This document shows positions 1-10,728 of a stretch of 64,000 bases of DNA, in pieces. A program made the position numbers and the translations under genes. The stretch is from Mesorhabditis belari. Lineage: Eukaryota > Nematoda > Chromadorea > Rhabditida > Rhabditidae. The notes beneath the pieces are model-generated. The model had not been told where the DNA came from. It saw only the letters and a program-made list of their open reading frames with translations, and made no database searches. How positions within the stretch are numbered: position 1 is the first letter of the stretch; every line of letters begins with the position of its first letter. The DNA lies in the NCBI GenBank assembly GCA_958450365.1, contig CAUEEP010000637.1:38574-102573 (forward strand). Direction: 5' to 3'.

Positions 1-676
1 ACGGCGACAAGCAATTGTTCAAGATATCTATCTAGTCATCCGATTCGAAACCATCTTCAGAGCGACCGTTCCATCAGCACAAAAGGCGGCCCAAACCATC
101 ACAGGACCACCGCCAAAGTTTCGAGTTCCAAACACCATCGGATCACGTCGAAGATCCCTCCAATAGTAGCCAACGCCATCGGGGCCATCCAAATTCCATT
201 TCTTCTCATCGGAAAAGATCACCTAAACGCAAAAAAAATAATAAAACATAAGCGGCTTTCCAACCATAGACCAATTCTGATTCATATGAGTCTTGGCGAA
301 GGCCAATCGGGCTTTCTTGTGCAAAAGCTTCACGATCGGTCGGATGTTCAATAATTGTCGATCGATATGTGCGTTTTTCCTTGATGGCTCGCCAAATTGT
401 CGACTTTGAAGAGTCGATTTTCCGTTGCGTTTTCACTTCATTGATCGTTTTTCCGTGGATGTTGTTCACAATATGGCGTCTAGCTCGCGGTGTAAGCTTT
501 GGTTTTGGTCCTGGCTTCTTCTTTGGTGCAGAAACGAACTCGGACTTTATATAAATTCGCACGGCAGAGTCGGATCGGCCCAAATTTTTTGCGATTTTCC
601 TTATTGAGACGCCAATCCTCAAACGGGCATCAATCTGGCCTTTCTCATAATCCGTGAGCAGCTTTCCGTGTGCCAT
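1..676 (-). pseudogene. Tc3-like transposase, frameshifted fragment
   Basis: The start at 676 opens a paired helix-turn-helix DNA-binding region (residues about 1-110) with a basic GPKPK linker typical of Tc1/Tc3 transposases. The frame then breaks near base 330: the conserved KARLAFAKTHM stretch continues in another frame. A likely short intron (about 221-271) precedes the exon with FSDEKKWNLDGPDG, which contains the second catalytic Asp region of the DDE domain. A further frame change near base 40 precedes homology that would continue out of the window. With at least two frame changes it should not encode active transposase. Known: Tc3 transposase cuts and inserts at TA. Inferred: this copy is inactive. 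Confidence 0.85.
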
Positions 677-969
677 TTATTTGGAAATTAACAAAAATTA
701 TAAATTTAATAAAAAAATATGCACAAGAAAACGAAAAATTTCAAATAACAACAGCCAGGGCGGGTGCGTTTAAGAATTTGAAACGGTTGATTTAGCAAAA
801 AGTTTCTTTTTTGAAAATTTTTGTTTTTTACAGTATGCTTATTTTTCGTGTTATCTAGATTTTAAGACATGCTCTTTCTAATAGAAAAAAGATTAATAGT
901 TGTAGGGGTGGTCAAAATGCAAAATTCGCTATTTTAGAGGGTGCGTTTAAGAATTTGAAACACACTGTA
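1..969 (-). mobile_element. Tc3-like (Tc1/mariner superfamily) transposon, 5' end, decayed
   Basis: The terminal inverted repeat ends at 967 next to a TA (968-969). It reads outward as a conserved block, gtgcgtttaagaatttgaaa, at 941-960. A second copy of the same block lies about 180 bases inside, at roughly 761-783. C. elegans Tc3 also carries two transposase binding sites per end about this far apart, so the layout fits that family. The transposase reads on the minus strand from 676 and leaves the window at base 1, so the other end of the element is not seen. It lies upstream of the first visible CWC27 exon, probably in an intron of that gene. Confidence 0.85.
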
Positions 970-1113
970 TTATTTACAAATTGATTTCAAGAAATTACTT
1001 CTTAAAAACAGAAATGGATTCAGCTTTTCCCTTAAAATTAGATCTCCAAACTCTAACAGATTGAAAGTAATCTTTAAATGTAATAATTCTTTAAATGACT
1101 TTTAAAACTTTAG

Positions 1114-4100
1114 CCTGATGAAGATGAGGATTTGGATTCGATTATTGAGCAAGAGAGAAAGGAAAAAGAACAGGAAAGGATGTAAGTTGAAACAATTTTC
1201 AACCTTTCTTAATAGTAGCGTCCCAAGGGGCTTATCAGCGGGCCCAGGGGCTTATCAGCGGGCCCAGGGGCTTATCAGGGGGCCCAGGAGACTATCAGCG
1301 GCCCCGTTTCTCGTAAATGTTTGAGAAATATTTGTGTCAATGGTTTAAACGTTTAAACACGTTTGTTTAAACGTAACAAACGTTTAAACGCCTAAATGTT
1401 TTGGGATAAATGTGTGAAAAACTTTAGAAGTAGTAGGCTGTGAATAATCTTGAGCTGCCGTTAATCTTCTTGAATAAATCGGGCCGCCGCTATTAAGAAA
1501 GATGCTGAATTTTCTTTTGTAGAAAGCAATTACAGAAAGGAAATGGCTGGCGAGTTAAAATCTCTTCAAAAAGAGTATATAAAAGCACTTCGAGGACCAA
1601 AAGAAAAGAAGACTGAGGAGAGTGGTGAGTGGAAAGAAAGAAAAGACTGAATTTAGACTGAATTTAGACTGAATTCAAGTCTAGATCTAGACTTCTAGGC
1701 GAAACAAGTCTAGATCTAGCTCCTAGGCCAAGCAAGTCTAGATCTAGTCTTCTAGGCGAAACAAGTCTAGATCTAGTCTCCTAGGTCAAACAAGTCTAGA
1801 TCTAGTCTCCTAGGTCAAACAAGTCTAGATCTAGTCTCCTAGGTCAAACAAGTCTAGATCTAGTCTCCTAGGTCAAACAAGTCTAGATCTAGCTCCTAGG
1901 CCAAGCAAGTCTAGATCTAGTCTCCTAGGCGAAACAAGTCTAGATCTAGTCTCCTAGGCAAGCCTAGGTCCAAGGTTACGCAGATGAATCGAAGAACAAT
2001 TCATAACCACAATCATTTCTAAATCAATTTCTAAATATTTCTAAATATTTCTAAATCAATTTCTCAGTTTTTCTATCAAATTCCTTTCAGTTTACAATCT
2101 TTATTTTACTTTTAACAAAGATAATTTCTAATTTGTTTTCTAATAAGTAAATTGACAATTTACAGCGATTCGAATCATTACAATGATCTGGATTTACAGA
2201 GGAACCCGTCTCTGAGGTGCTGGCTGAATATAAAGCGATGAGAATCAAATTCAAATCAAAGACGAAAAAATTGAAGAGTAAAAGGGACGAGGGACGAGAG
2301 AATCAGGTTTAGAAAATTCGCTTTCATTAGCTTAGCTTGGCTTGGCTTAGCTTGGCTTGGCTTGGCTTAGCTTGGCCTCACTGATTAACTGGCTCATCTC
2401 AGCTCATTGATTACGTTCACGATTGCTTTGCTACCATCATCAAACGATTGATTATCATGTTTTCTATACGACAAAAAGCACTCTTTAAAAAGCGATACTA
2501 TTATTTTAGTTTACTGTAGTTGTTAGCAAAGATTAGCTCTTGGAATAGCTCTTAGAATAGCTCTTGAATAGCTCTTGAATAGCTCTTGAATAGATCAAGG
2601 AAAGACTCTATTCGATTTCAAAGCAAATTTCCTTATCTAGTGATAAACGGGTTTAAGGTAGTTGAGAATTTGATGAAATCCTTTTTGAAGAAAGTAAGAA
2701 AATCATTGAATTCAGACACAATGGCTACATCTGATTTCAGATCAAATTTCCTTATCTAGAAACAATCATAGTTGAAGGCAGGGGGGTTTTAAGCCAGGTT
2801 AAACAAGGAGTTAAGAGAATAAGAGAAGTCAATGGAGACTTGATCTTTGAAGGCTTGATCTTTGAAGGCTTGATCTCTAAAGCCTTGATCTCTAAAGCCT
2901 TGATCTCTAAAGCCTTGATCTTTGAAGGCTTGATCTCTAAAGCCTTGATCTCTAAAGCCTTGATCTCTAAAGCCTTGATCTTTGAAGGCTTGATCTCTAA
3001 AGCCTTGATCTCTAAAGCCTTGATCTCTAAAGCCTTGATCTTTGAAGGCTTGATCTCTAAAGCCTTGATCTTTGAAGGCTTGATCCCTGAAGGCTTTCTC
3101 TCTGAAGCTTTGATCTCTAAGGCCTTGATCTCTAAGGCCTTGATCTCTAAAGCCTTGATCTCTAAGACCTTGATCTCTAAGACCTTGATTCCTAAGGCCT
3201 TGATCTCTAAGGCCTTGATCTCTAAGGCCTTGATCTCTAAGGCCTTCATCTCTAAAGCCTTGATCTCTAAAGCCTTGATCTCTAAGACCTTGATCCCTAA
3301 GGCCTTGATCTCTAAGCCCTTGATCTCTAAGAGATCCTTGAATAAGAGAAGTCCCTCAAGAATTAATCAAAATGAAAGAGCGAAATCCAAAATCAAATCC
3401 TTTCCAGACAATGCAACTTCTTGAGCGTTTCCGCGCGAAATTAGATCAAGCCGAGCAAACGGATATCCTTTTCGACAAATCGGTAAGGACTTTTAGACTG
3501 TAAAGGCTACTGTGGCTGAGGTACGGGATTTAATGTTCAATGGTATCAATGTCTCAAGTTCGATTACTTTTTAAGGTGGATACAAGTTTACCCGAACGAG
3601 TCGATCTTTCCGGCGAAAAGGAGGAAGAAGAGAGGAAGAAGAGAGGCGAAGAAATGAGAATTCGACGGAATGCAGATGGAGTGGATGGGGTGGATGCAGA
3701 GGATGGAGATGAAGACAAGGAAAAGGAATTCGGATATGATTTAGACGCTGAGGATATTGTGGGAACTGATTGGTGAGAGCCTTTAAGCCTTTTAAACCTT
3801 TTAAAATGATAGAGTACCATTCGCATAGTACATTCACATAGTACACCCGCATAGTACATTCGTATAGTACATTAGCATAGTACATTAGCATAGTACACTC
3901 GTATAGTACACTCGTATAGTACATTCGTATAGTACATTCGTATAGTACATTCGCATAGTACATTCGCAAGTACCATTCGATAGAGTTTTTTTTTTCCAGG
4001 CGTTGATCTCGAATAGCTGAGTCAAAAGTGTTTAGGCGGAATTTGAATTCACCTAGAAATTGGTGGCTTTAAAGTTAAGTGGAAAAAGATGGAAAAAGAC

Positions 4101-5216
4101 GCAAAAAACGCCGCCACTCAGCAATAGCCACTGTGCTATTCGGATTGCCTAAAAGAAATCGATTTCCACAAGTTCTCCGGCACATTCGAAAAGCTTAGGC
4201 TTTTCTTAGCTCAGCCAATGATTTAAGCTTAGGCGAAATAACGATTTCTGGAGCTCAGCCAACGATTTAGCCTTGTTGTCGGAAGAATTTAGAACCAGAA
4301 AGTCAGACTTGTACATCAGTTTGTACCCAGCTTCATCAGAGATACTTTTGTAAGCGAAAGTAAAGCAAAACCAGAATCTAACACCATTTAGAAAACGTTC
4401 TAGCTTCAGCAATGCATTTCCAGGATGAAGCACGCGTTCGTCGCCGAGGACGAGCTCGATCCGAATGTCACCCGGGCAAAGGTACGTCAAAGTATCGCTT
4501 TTGAGGGGTATGCCTGTTTGAAGTCTATAGTTTTGTTCATTGAATGACTTTTGTAAGATGGAAACGCGGGGTACAGCTGACCCGGAGATCAGTGGATGCT
4601 CTGGCCATAAACCGAGTCAAGATCCTAGCCAGGTTTAGGGTTTAGCAGTGAAGCCAAGTCAAGGAATTGCCACCAGGATCCAGGCCAGGCTTCTGGCTCT
4701 AGGCCTGTCTCCTTAAACCTAAATCTAAGCCTAGCCTTAAACCTAAGCCTAAGCCTAATCCCAAACTTCTAGACATGGTAACGATCTGAAATTTTCCAAG
4801 CATACTCCCCTTGGGTTCCAAAGCACAAGGGCAATTGCTTGCAACTTCGCTCCAAGAACTGGCTGAGATCCCGAAAATGGGGGTTCAACCCAAACCCAAA
4901 TAGACTTAGTGCGAGGCGCTAGCCGCTAGCATAGGCGAAGTCCAATCCTAAACCTAAGCCCAACAAGCCTAAGCTTAAACCTAAGCCTAATAATCCTAAG
5001 CCTAAGCCTAACTCTAAACCTAAGCCTAAACCTAAGCCTAAGCCTAAGCCTAAGCCTAAGCCTAAGCTTAACCGGGTTCTAGCCTTGTCCATCACTTTTC
5101 TACTCTTTTCAAACTCTTTCCAGGACGCGAATCTTCGTGATGAGGCGAAAAGTGATTGGTATGATTTGTCGGATCCACGACATCCAATCAATAAACGGAA
5201 AAGGGGCGAGATTTGA
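1114..5216 (+). CDS. CWC27: CWC27 homologue, spliceosome-associated cyclophilin-type protein (C-terminal exons; 5' part outside window)
   Basis: Seven exons are visible: 1114-1181, 1527-1624, 2200-2306, 3408-3482, 3576-3772, 4424-4481 and 5124-5216, totalling 232 codons in one frame. The recognisable CWC27 tail comes in order: a charged coiled coil, [11 protein letters not shown], an acidic [17 protein letters not shown] block, then DANLRDE and the closing [17 protein letters not shown]. The N-terminal peptidyl-prolyl isomerase domain is not here and should lie before base 1. CWC27 joins activated spliceosomes; in many family members the cyclophilin domain is catalytically weak. Introns hold a Tc3 relic and several minisatellites. 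An AATAAA lies at 5329. The second visible exon uses an acceptor read as AAAG|C, the least certain junction. Its last exon recurs inverted at 14558-14653. Confidence 0.88.
1227..1304. repeat. 20-bp minisatellite (ggggcttatcagcgggccca)
   Basis: About four units, the last two diverged, in a CWC27 intron. It is followed at 1339-1390 by a cluster of gtttaaac palindromes. Confidence 0.85.
1660..1976. repeat. 29-bp minisatellite with CTAGATCTAG palindrome
   Basis: About ten units of aagtctagatctagtctcct plus aggtcaaac in a CWC27 intron. The right border (cctaggcaagcctaggtcca) recurs at about 23320-23340, and inverted near 11840. Confidence 0.9.
2840..3335. repeat. 15-bp minisatellite (ttgatctctaaagcc)
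   Basis: About 33 tandem units in the CWC27 intron between 2306 and 3408. Because the unit is a multiple of three it leaves long open frames on both strands. Shorter decamer/undecamer runs precede it at 2335-2380 and 2535-2595. Confidence 0.95.
3820..3975. repeat. 13-bp minisatellite (catagtacattcg)
   Basis: About eleven imperfect units in the CWC27 intron after 3772. Confidence 0.9.
4685..5075. repeat. Interstitial telomere-type repeat (GCCTAA)n
   Basis: Degenerate runs of the nematode telomere hexamer (TTAGGC, here as CCTAAG) at 4685-4770 and 4950-5070, inside the last intron of CWC27. An inverted remnant lies at 14704-14750 as part of the duplicated last exon. Confidence 0.85.
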
Positions 5217-6228
5217 GGCGTTTTCGCGGAAAAGAATCTCATATCTATCCCCTAAATGATAAACTCATCCTTATATCGTGTTTTTTGTTATAAAACTGTC
5301 ATGTGCTATCCAGATTGCTCGATATTCAAATAAAATCCTGTAACTGTTAGCCGGTGTGCCATCCAAATTGGCTGAAAATCGACTTGCAACCAATTTCCCG
5401 ATCAATTCGAAAAGTTTAAGCTTTAGAAAAGCGAAATTGCTTCTTCCTGGAGCTCATCCGATGCGCGTTTTTTAATATTTTGTAAATTTCTCAAGATACC
5501 GAAATCAAGCAAAAGACATATATGAGTATTATTCGAAAGCTGAAGATCTCCTCTACAATTTCGATATAAAAAGTTTTTGAAGTTTGTTCAGCTTTTGAGC
5601 AAATTGACTGCACAGAAGAAGAGGTAGCCAAAAATTGGAAGGGTTCCTTTGGCACCCTTCCATTTGTCGAAATCGAACTTACTAGGGAACTCGGTGGTTA
5701 GTTGAAACAATTAACGACCGATTTTCGAAACCGGACCTAGCTGCAAAAGGCCCCCGTAGAATTCTAAGAAACACGCTTTTTCCCCCATGGACCCTGGCTT
5801 TCGAGAAAAACATGTTCAAAGTTTCGGTAATTTTTGGCGAGGGGGACTCTCTGCGAATAAGTTCGTGTCAAATAGAAGTCTCAAATCAACTGAACAACTA
5901 GTGCTCCTTTCTCTTTTCTACTGCAGTCCATTTCCTAACTTGCATGCTACAATTTGGCATCATTAGCCCGATAAGGCTTTAAAGTCACTAATTTCAAGTT
6001 GTTTCAAAACAAACTTCACCGTAATCATTTCGAGTTCAAAATCATTAGCTAAATCCAACTCAAAAAGTCTACAAAAGCTTTATTCGTGAAAAATTAACTC
6101 GAGAATTCGCATGTATATCTCTAAATGTGAGTCCAAAATTTAAACGACCAACTGAAAAGAACAACATTAAGTACTCTCAACATCAAAACAAATAAAATGG
6201 AAACGAGAACAAAACGATCAGAGAATAG
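5217..6228. other. Intergenic: CWC27 3' region and start of duplicated block
   Basis: Holds the CWC27 3' UTR and, from about 5755, the shared arm of the large duplicated blocks. Bases 5515-5640 recur at 11310-11440 and, inverted, at 11715-11840. No gene is seen. Confidence 0.7.
5329..5334 (+). terminator. AATAAA poly(A) signal for CWC27
   Basis: Canonical hexamer about 115 bases after the CWC27 stop codon. Confidence 0.45.
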
Positions 6229-8063
6229 TTAGTTCAGTTTGGTCACTCTGCGCTTCGCTTTCTCCATTGCAATCTAAAGAAAACCGATAAAAGTATTGGA
6301 GAAACAGGCTATCTGAAAGGCACAACGTTTCTTTGCATTAAAAGTTGACCCAGTTACTCTAGCCCCGGTTGATCATAGTTTCAGCTGACCACGGTTACAT
6401 AGCAAAAAAAAGGGTTCAATTTCTCACTAGACTCACTAGAGCGCCCAAATTTCGGAGCAAGCTGGAGCGCACAGCACGACAAGCCATGAAAAATACCTAC
6501 CTCTTGGCGTAATTCTTCCGCTTTGAACAGCCGCTCGCCGAGCTCCGTGTACCTCTAAAAATAAGAGATAAGCCGTAAAACAAGCTTTGTGGTAAACAAC
6601 ATAGAATTCAAATAATGATAACTCTCACCATATTCTCCAGCCTTTCCTTTTTAGCCAAAGTCGCCTTTAGACGCGTGCAAGCTTCTCGAATAGCTTGTGC
6701 TTCTTCGTCGGTGATTCTATCCTTTAAACAGACAGAAATTGACCAAAATCTCATAAAAGAAAAGCTACTATCGTTACTATTTCAAATATCCAAGACCAAC
6801 CATCGTTTCCGGATCGTTGACCAACCCAGACCTGCTCCTAAAATAGAAAAGTGTTGAATTATGGAAGTCGCAATTTACATGATCCTTGTAACGGTCAGGT
6901 CTAGTGAAATCTGACTCTGAGATCTGAACCAAAGCTCCAAAATAACACTATTTTCCACCTTCAACGACTTTTTACAGTCAGTTTACAACTGGCAGAGTTA
7001 CATAGAGTTCCAAATTCACTTTCTGCTTTCTTTTGTTACAAGTTGACCTTTCAAAAAACCCACCAACGACTCAAAAATCAAATTTTCGGGTCCTCGATAT
7101 TTGTTGAAGAATTGATGCAACTCGACATGCATATCCGGGAAACACTCGATCGACGTGCGCTCCGCGTTGTCCAGGTCCGAGAGATGCCTAAAAAGAAGCG
7201 ATTAGCACATTTTACAACGATAACATTGTCTTCTTTTTAATCAAAGGCTTTAATTATTAGCTTTGCAATTTGTATGACAACTTGAAAAAATGTTCGCTAA
7301 AAGCAACCAATTTCTATCCAAAGTTTGCTTAATAAGTGCATTTCAACATCTTGAATTTCCACTCAAGATTTTGCTGTAGCACTTGTTTAAGTTGTTTTTA
7401 AACAATCCTCACAGCAAGTATGTCATCTTCGCTTGTGGCTGATGAGTGTTGATGTGTTGATTCATCTCCAATTCCGAATCGCTCGTCAAATCGCACGCCT
7501 CACAGCAGAATTTGCAATCACTAAATGAAAGGAGATTGAGTCAAGTCAAGCAGATTAAAAACACCAAAAAACTCACGTCATGTGCGTGAAAACGTGTTTT
7601 CCCGCCTCGAACAAGGATAGCAGCAGTTGCGCGCACTTCTGAAGAGGGAAATGATATAAAATATGACAAAGAATCCCTTTAAACACATTTAGAGCACAAC
7701 TTTAACACTTCTCTCTGGAAGTTTCGCATTTTCTGGGAAAAAAGAACATGCTGAATTGCGTGTGAAAGTTTTTAAAGTAATTCCGAGCAATTTAAAACTC
7801 GAAAACTCGAGCCAAAACAAGATAAAAGTAATCAAAAACGTCAATTCTATCAATTCAGCACATCGATCACCCAAAAATTTGGCATAAACATTCGACTTTG
7901 AAGCGTTTTACGGAGAAATGACAAAATTTTCAACGAATTGCTTGTTTTGAGCAAAATTAAGCGAATCTAACATGCTGAATTGAGTGAACCATAAAATCAT
8001 GCTAGCGAAGTGCAAATTCTAAACACCCACCCTGCATTTATGCAATTCAAATGGTGCGTCCAT
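6229..8063 (-). CDS. Two-finger C2H2 zinc-finger / coiled-coil protein, compact copy
   Basis: Exons from the start: 8063-8031, 7638-7577, 7520-7413, 7187-7064, a short exon ending at 6837, 6721-6629, 6554-6501 and 6273-6229. Two classical C2H2 fingers (C-x2-C-x12-H-x3-H) lie at the N-terminus, the first split by an intron after CR|KC and the second reading CEAC then HINTH. A conserved RLSDLDNAE-like block and charged helices (TRLKATLAKKERLENM, then YTELGERLFKAEELRQE) follow, suggesting a coiled coil. Compared with the copy at 15275-18503 it lacks about seven exons; the deletion joins two exons in frame near 7085. The junction into the 6837 exon needs a phase-2 donor and is the weak point. A nucleic-acid-binding role is inferred from the fingers only; the gene is not identified. 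Confidence 0.6.
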
Positions 8064-8577
8064 TTCTAGCCGCTCTTAATCAAATCCGTTGTAGACCCTG
8101 AAAAGAATAGAATTCGCATGAAATCTTGTAAAAATAAGAAACTTGAGAGAGAAACGCAAAAAGAGACACGCTTTGGGGAGAAATTGGGCAAAATTTTTGA
8201 CTGCCTAGGTAGAAATGATGCTCTAAACAGGTCAGAATCGATAAAATTTCATAAATTTACACATGTGCGGAAGGTTTTCGGCAAGATAATCACACATTTT
8301 TATACAAAAACTTTGAAAAGCGACTTTTTCTAACAAATTTTGATGTTTTTGAGGGAAATTCTGCTCAAAACATGCCAAATTCTACAAAATTTGCTAAATT
8401 TGCACATTTGCCGAAGGTTTCTAGCAACAAACTCTTATAGAAAAACTTGGAAAAGAAACTTTTCTAACAAATTTTGACGTTTCGGGCGAAAAACATACCA
8501 AATCCGATAAAATTGCACTCGCACTGAGCACTTTCAACAAGATAAGCACTAAATTTTAAGCAAATTCTTCTAAAATG

Positions 8578-9373
8578 AAGGGGTAGGCTACTTTCCGCCA
8601 TTTTATTTGCGCAACAGGGTCATTTGCGCAACTTTTTTTGCGCAACAGGGTCATTTGCGCAACTTTTTTGACGTTTTTAAGGGACGTTTTTTTTTAAGGG
8701 AGTTTTTGGCGTTTTTTTTGTTGTTTAAAATTCTAGTACGGTTTTGTTTATTCTTAAAAACCATTGTTAACTAATTTTCCGCATTTTCCCAAGAATCCGC
8801 ATCCATCGTATACTGCGGTCAGACTTTACGAAGAAATGACGCAAATAATCAACCGTTTCAAGCTTTCATCGGCTATCAATCTCACTGTTGGACAAAACTA
8901 CACACGGAAGAAAACTGTATTGGCTCGACAAAAGCAACGTTTTACTGCTATTTCTAATGGTCGCTTGCCCGGTTGCGATTTTGTGCAACATCTTTCTCAG
9001 CTTTTGACTTATATTAAAAAAATTTGATTTTTATTGTTGTCCTAAATTTCATTGCTATTGTTGCCCTAACTTTCATTGTTATCGGTTGCACTTTTTTGTT
9101 AAAGCGATAAAATATTTTACTAATGGTTATTAGCTCTTAGAAAGGACTAATTTAGATAAATATTGGAAGATTATGCAAAAAAAATTGGAAGATTTCATAA
9201 AAATAGAAGAAAATAAAAAACAATAAAAAAAAAAAGCTCAAAAATGAAAATAATGATTAAAAATTCGAGTGCTTAATACAGTGTTAAAGTTGCGCAAATG
9301 ACCCTTTTTGTGCAAAAAAAAGTTGCGCAAATGACCCTGTTGCGTAATTAAAATGGCGGAAAGTAGCCTACCC
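8578..9373. mobile_element. hAT-like non-autonomous element (MITE) with 8-bp target duplication
   Basis: Ends are inverted copies beginning ggggtaggctactttccgcc and continuing through blocks of tttgcgcaac. The flanks carry a matching 8-base aaaatgaa on each side. The duplicate block at about 18779-18795 lacks the element and has a single, nearly identical site (ttctaaaatgaaaaaaatga), which defines the insertion. 8-bp duplications and short inverted ends fit the hAT superfamily. No transposase is seen; an 87-codon frame at 8764-9027 has no recognisable domain. Confidence 0.85.
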
Positions 9374-10053
9374 CAAAATGAAAAAATGAAAAATGAAAAT
9401 CCGCCGATTTTCTGTTATTTATACTTTCATTGTGAAAGATTTGCCTTTTCTGTAATATTTTTCTAATTGACTGAATATCTTTCAGACAAGCGGCTAATTT
9501 TCATCCCAGGCCATTGATGCCAGACTTTCGGAAGACTTTTTCTTCAAACTTTCAACATTTTTTGTGATTTTGAGCGGGCAATTTTATCGAATTTTATCGG
9601 ATTTGGTATGTTTTTCGCCCGAAACGTCAAAATTTGTTAGAAAAGTTTCTTTTCCAAGTTTTTCTATAAGGGTTTCTTGCTAGAAACCTTCAGCAAATGT
9701 GCAAATTTACCAAATTTTATAGAATTTGACAGGTTTTGAGCAGAATTCCCCTCAAAAAACATCAAAATTTCTTGGAAAAAGTTGCTTTTCGAAGTTTTTC
9801 TATAAAAATGTGTGATTATCTTGCCGAAAACCTTCCGCACATGTGCAAATTTATGAAATTTTATCGATTCTGACCTGTTTAGAGCATCATTTCTACCTAG
9901 GCAGTCAAAAATTTTGTCCAATTTCTCCCCAAAGCGTGTCTCTTTTTGCGTGTTTCTCTCAAGTTTCTTATTTTTACAAGATTTGTTTACCAAACAGTTT
10001 TTGATTTTTGTTTTTATTTTCTTTTTTATATAACAAAAAATGATTTTTTTTAG

Positions 10054-10728
10054 ATGCCTGGACGATATTTGTCAACTCGGGACAAAGAAAAATTTTGTGG
10101 AAGCGCGAGAAAAAGGAATTCAGAGGAAAGATGTATACACGGAACTCGGCGAGAAGCAGGTACGAGTGGAAGAATTGCGCAGATTGGTGGGTTTTAATTT
10201 ATTTTTGATGCCTTGTCGAGCTGTGGGCTCCAGCTTGCACGATTTCCGAATTTTGAGCGCCCTAGTGAGATTTGAACCCTTTTTTTGCTATGTAACCGTG
10301 GTCAGCTGAAACTATGATAACTGGGTCAACTTTTAATGCAAAGAAACGTGGTGCGTTTCAGATGCTTGCTAGTTACTTTCCTTTTTCAAAACTTGCTTTA
10401 TTTTATTTTTAGATGTACACGGAGCTCGGCGAGCGGCTGTTCAAAGCGGCAGAATTACGCCAAGAGGTAGGTATTTTTCATGGCTTGTCGTGCTGTGCGC
10501 TCCAGCTTGCTCCGAAATTTGGGCGCTCTAGTGAGAAATTGAACCCTTTTTTTGCTATTTAACCGTGATCGGCTGAAACTTTGATCGACCGGGGCTAGAG
10601 TAACTGGGTTAACTTTTAATGTAAAGAAACGTTGTGCATTTCCAAAAGCCTGTTTCTCCAATACTTTTATCGGTTTTCTTTAGATTGCAATGGAGAAAGC
10701 AAAGCGCATAATGACCAAACGGAACTAA
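10054..10728 (+). pseudogene. Orphan C-terminal exons of the zinc-finger/coiled-coil gene, copy R1
   Basis: Three exons, about 10054-10190, 10413-10466 and 10684-10728, match the last exons of the minus-strand zinc-finger copies but on the opposite strand. They encode YTELGEKQVRVEELRRL, YTELGERLFKAAELRQE and IAMEKAKR followed by a stop after RN. No finger exons precede them; upstream is the inverted AT-rich spacer. This looks like the truncated arm of a palindrome rather than a gene with its own promoter, although all three exons stay open. It is nearly identical to the copy at 19551. Confidence 0.65.

Noticed and set aside
2752..3424. Long open frames on both strands through the 15-bp array
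   Set aside because: The frames exist only because the repeat unit is a multiple of three. Composition is pure repeat, and CWC27 exons flank them as an intron.
8764..9027. 87-codon frame inside the hAT-like MITE
   Set aside because: No zinc-finger or hAT dimerisation motif seen. Element is too short for a transposase.
8118..9993. Conserved frame (KNKKLERETQKETRFGEK type) on both palindrome arms and again at 18560-19572
   Set aside because: Shared because the DNA is duplicated. AT-rich, ends differ in each copy, no recognisable domain; not enough for a gene call.
10455..10661. 68-codon antisense frame, identical at 19952-20158
   Set aside because: Runs across an exon-intron boundary of the orphan coiled-coil exons and is identical only because the block is duplicated.
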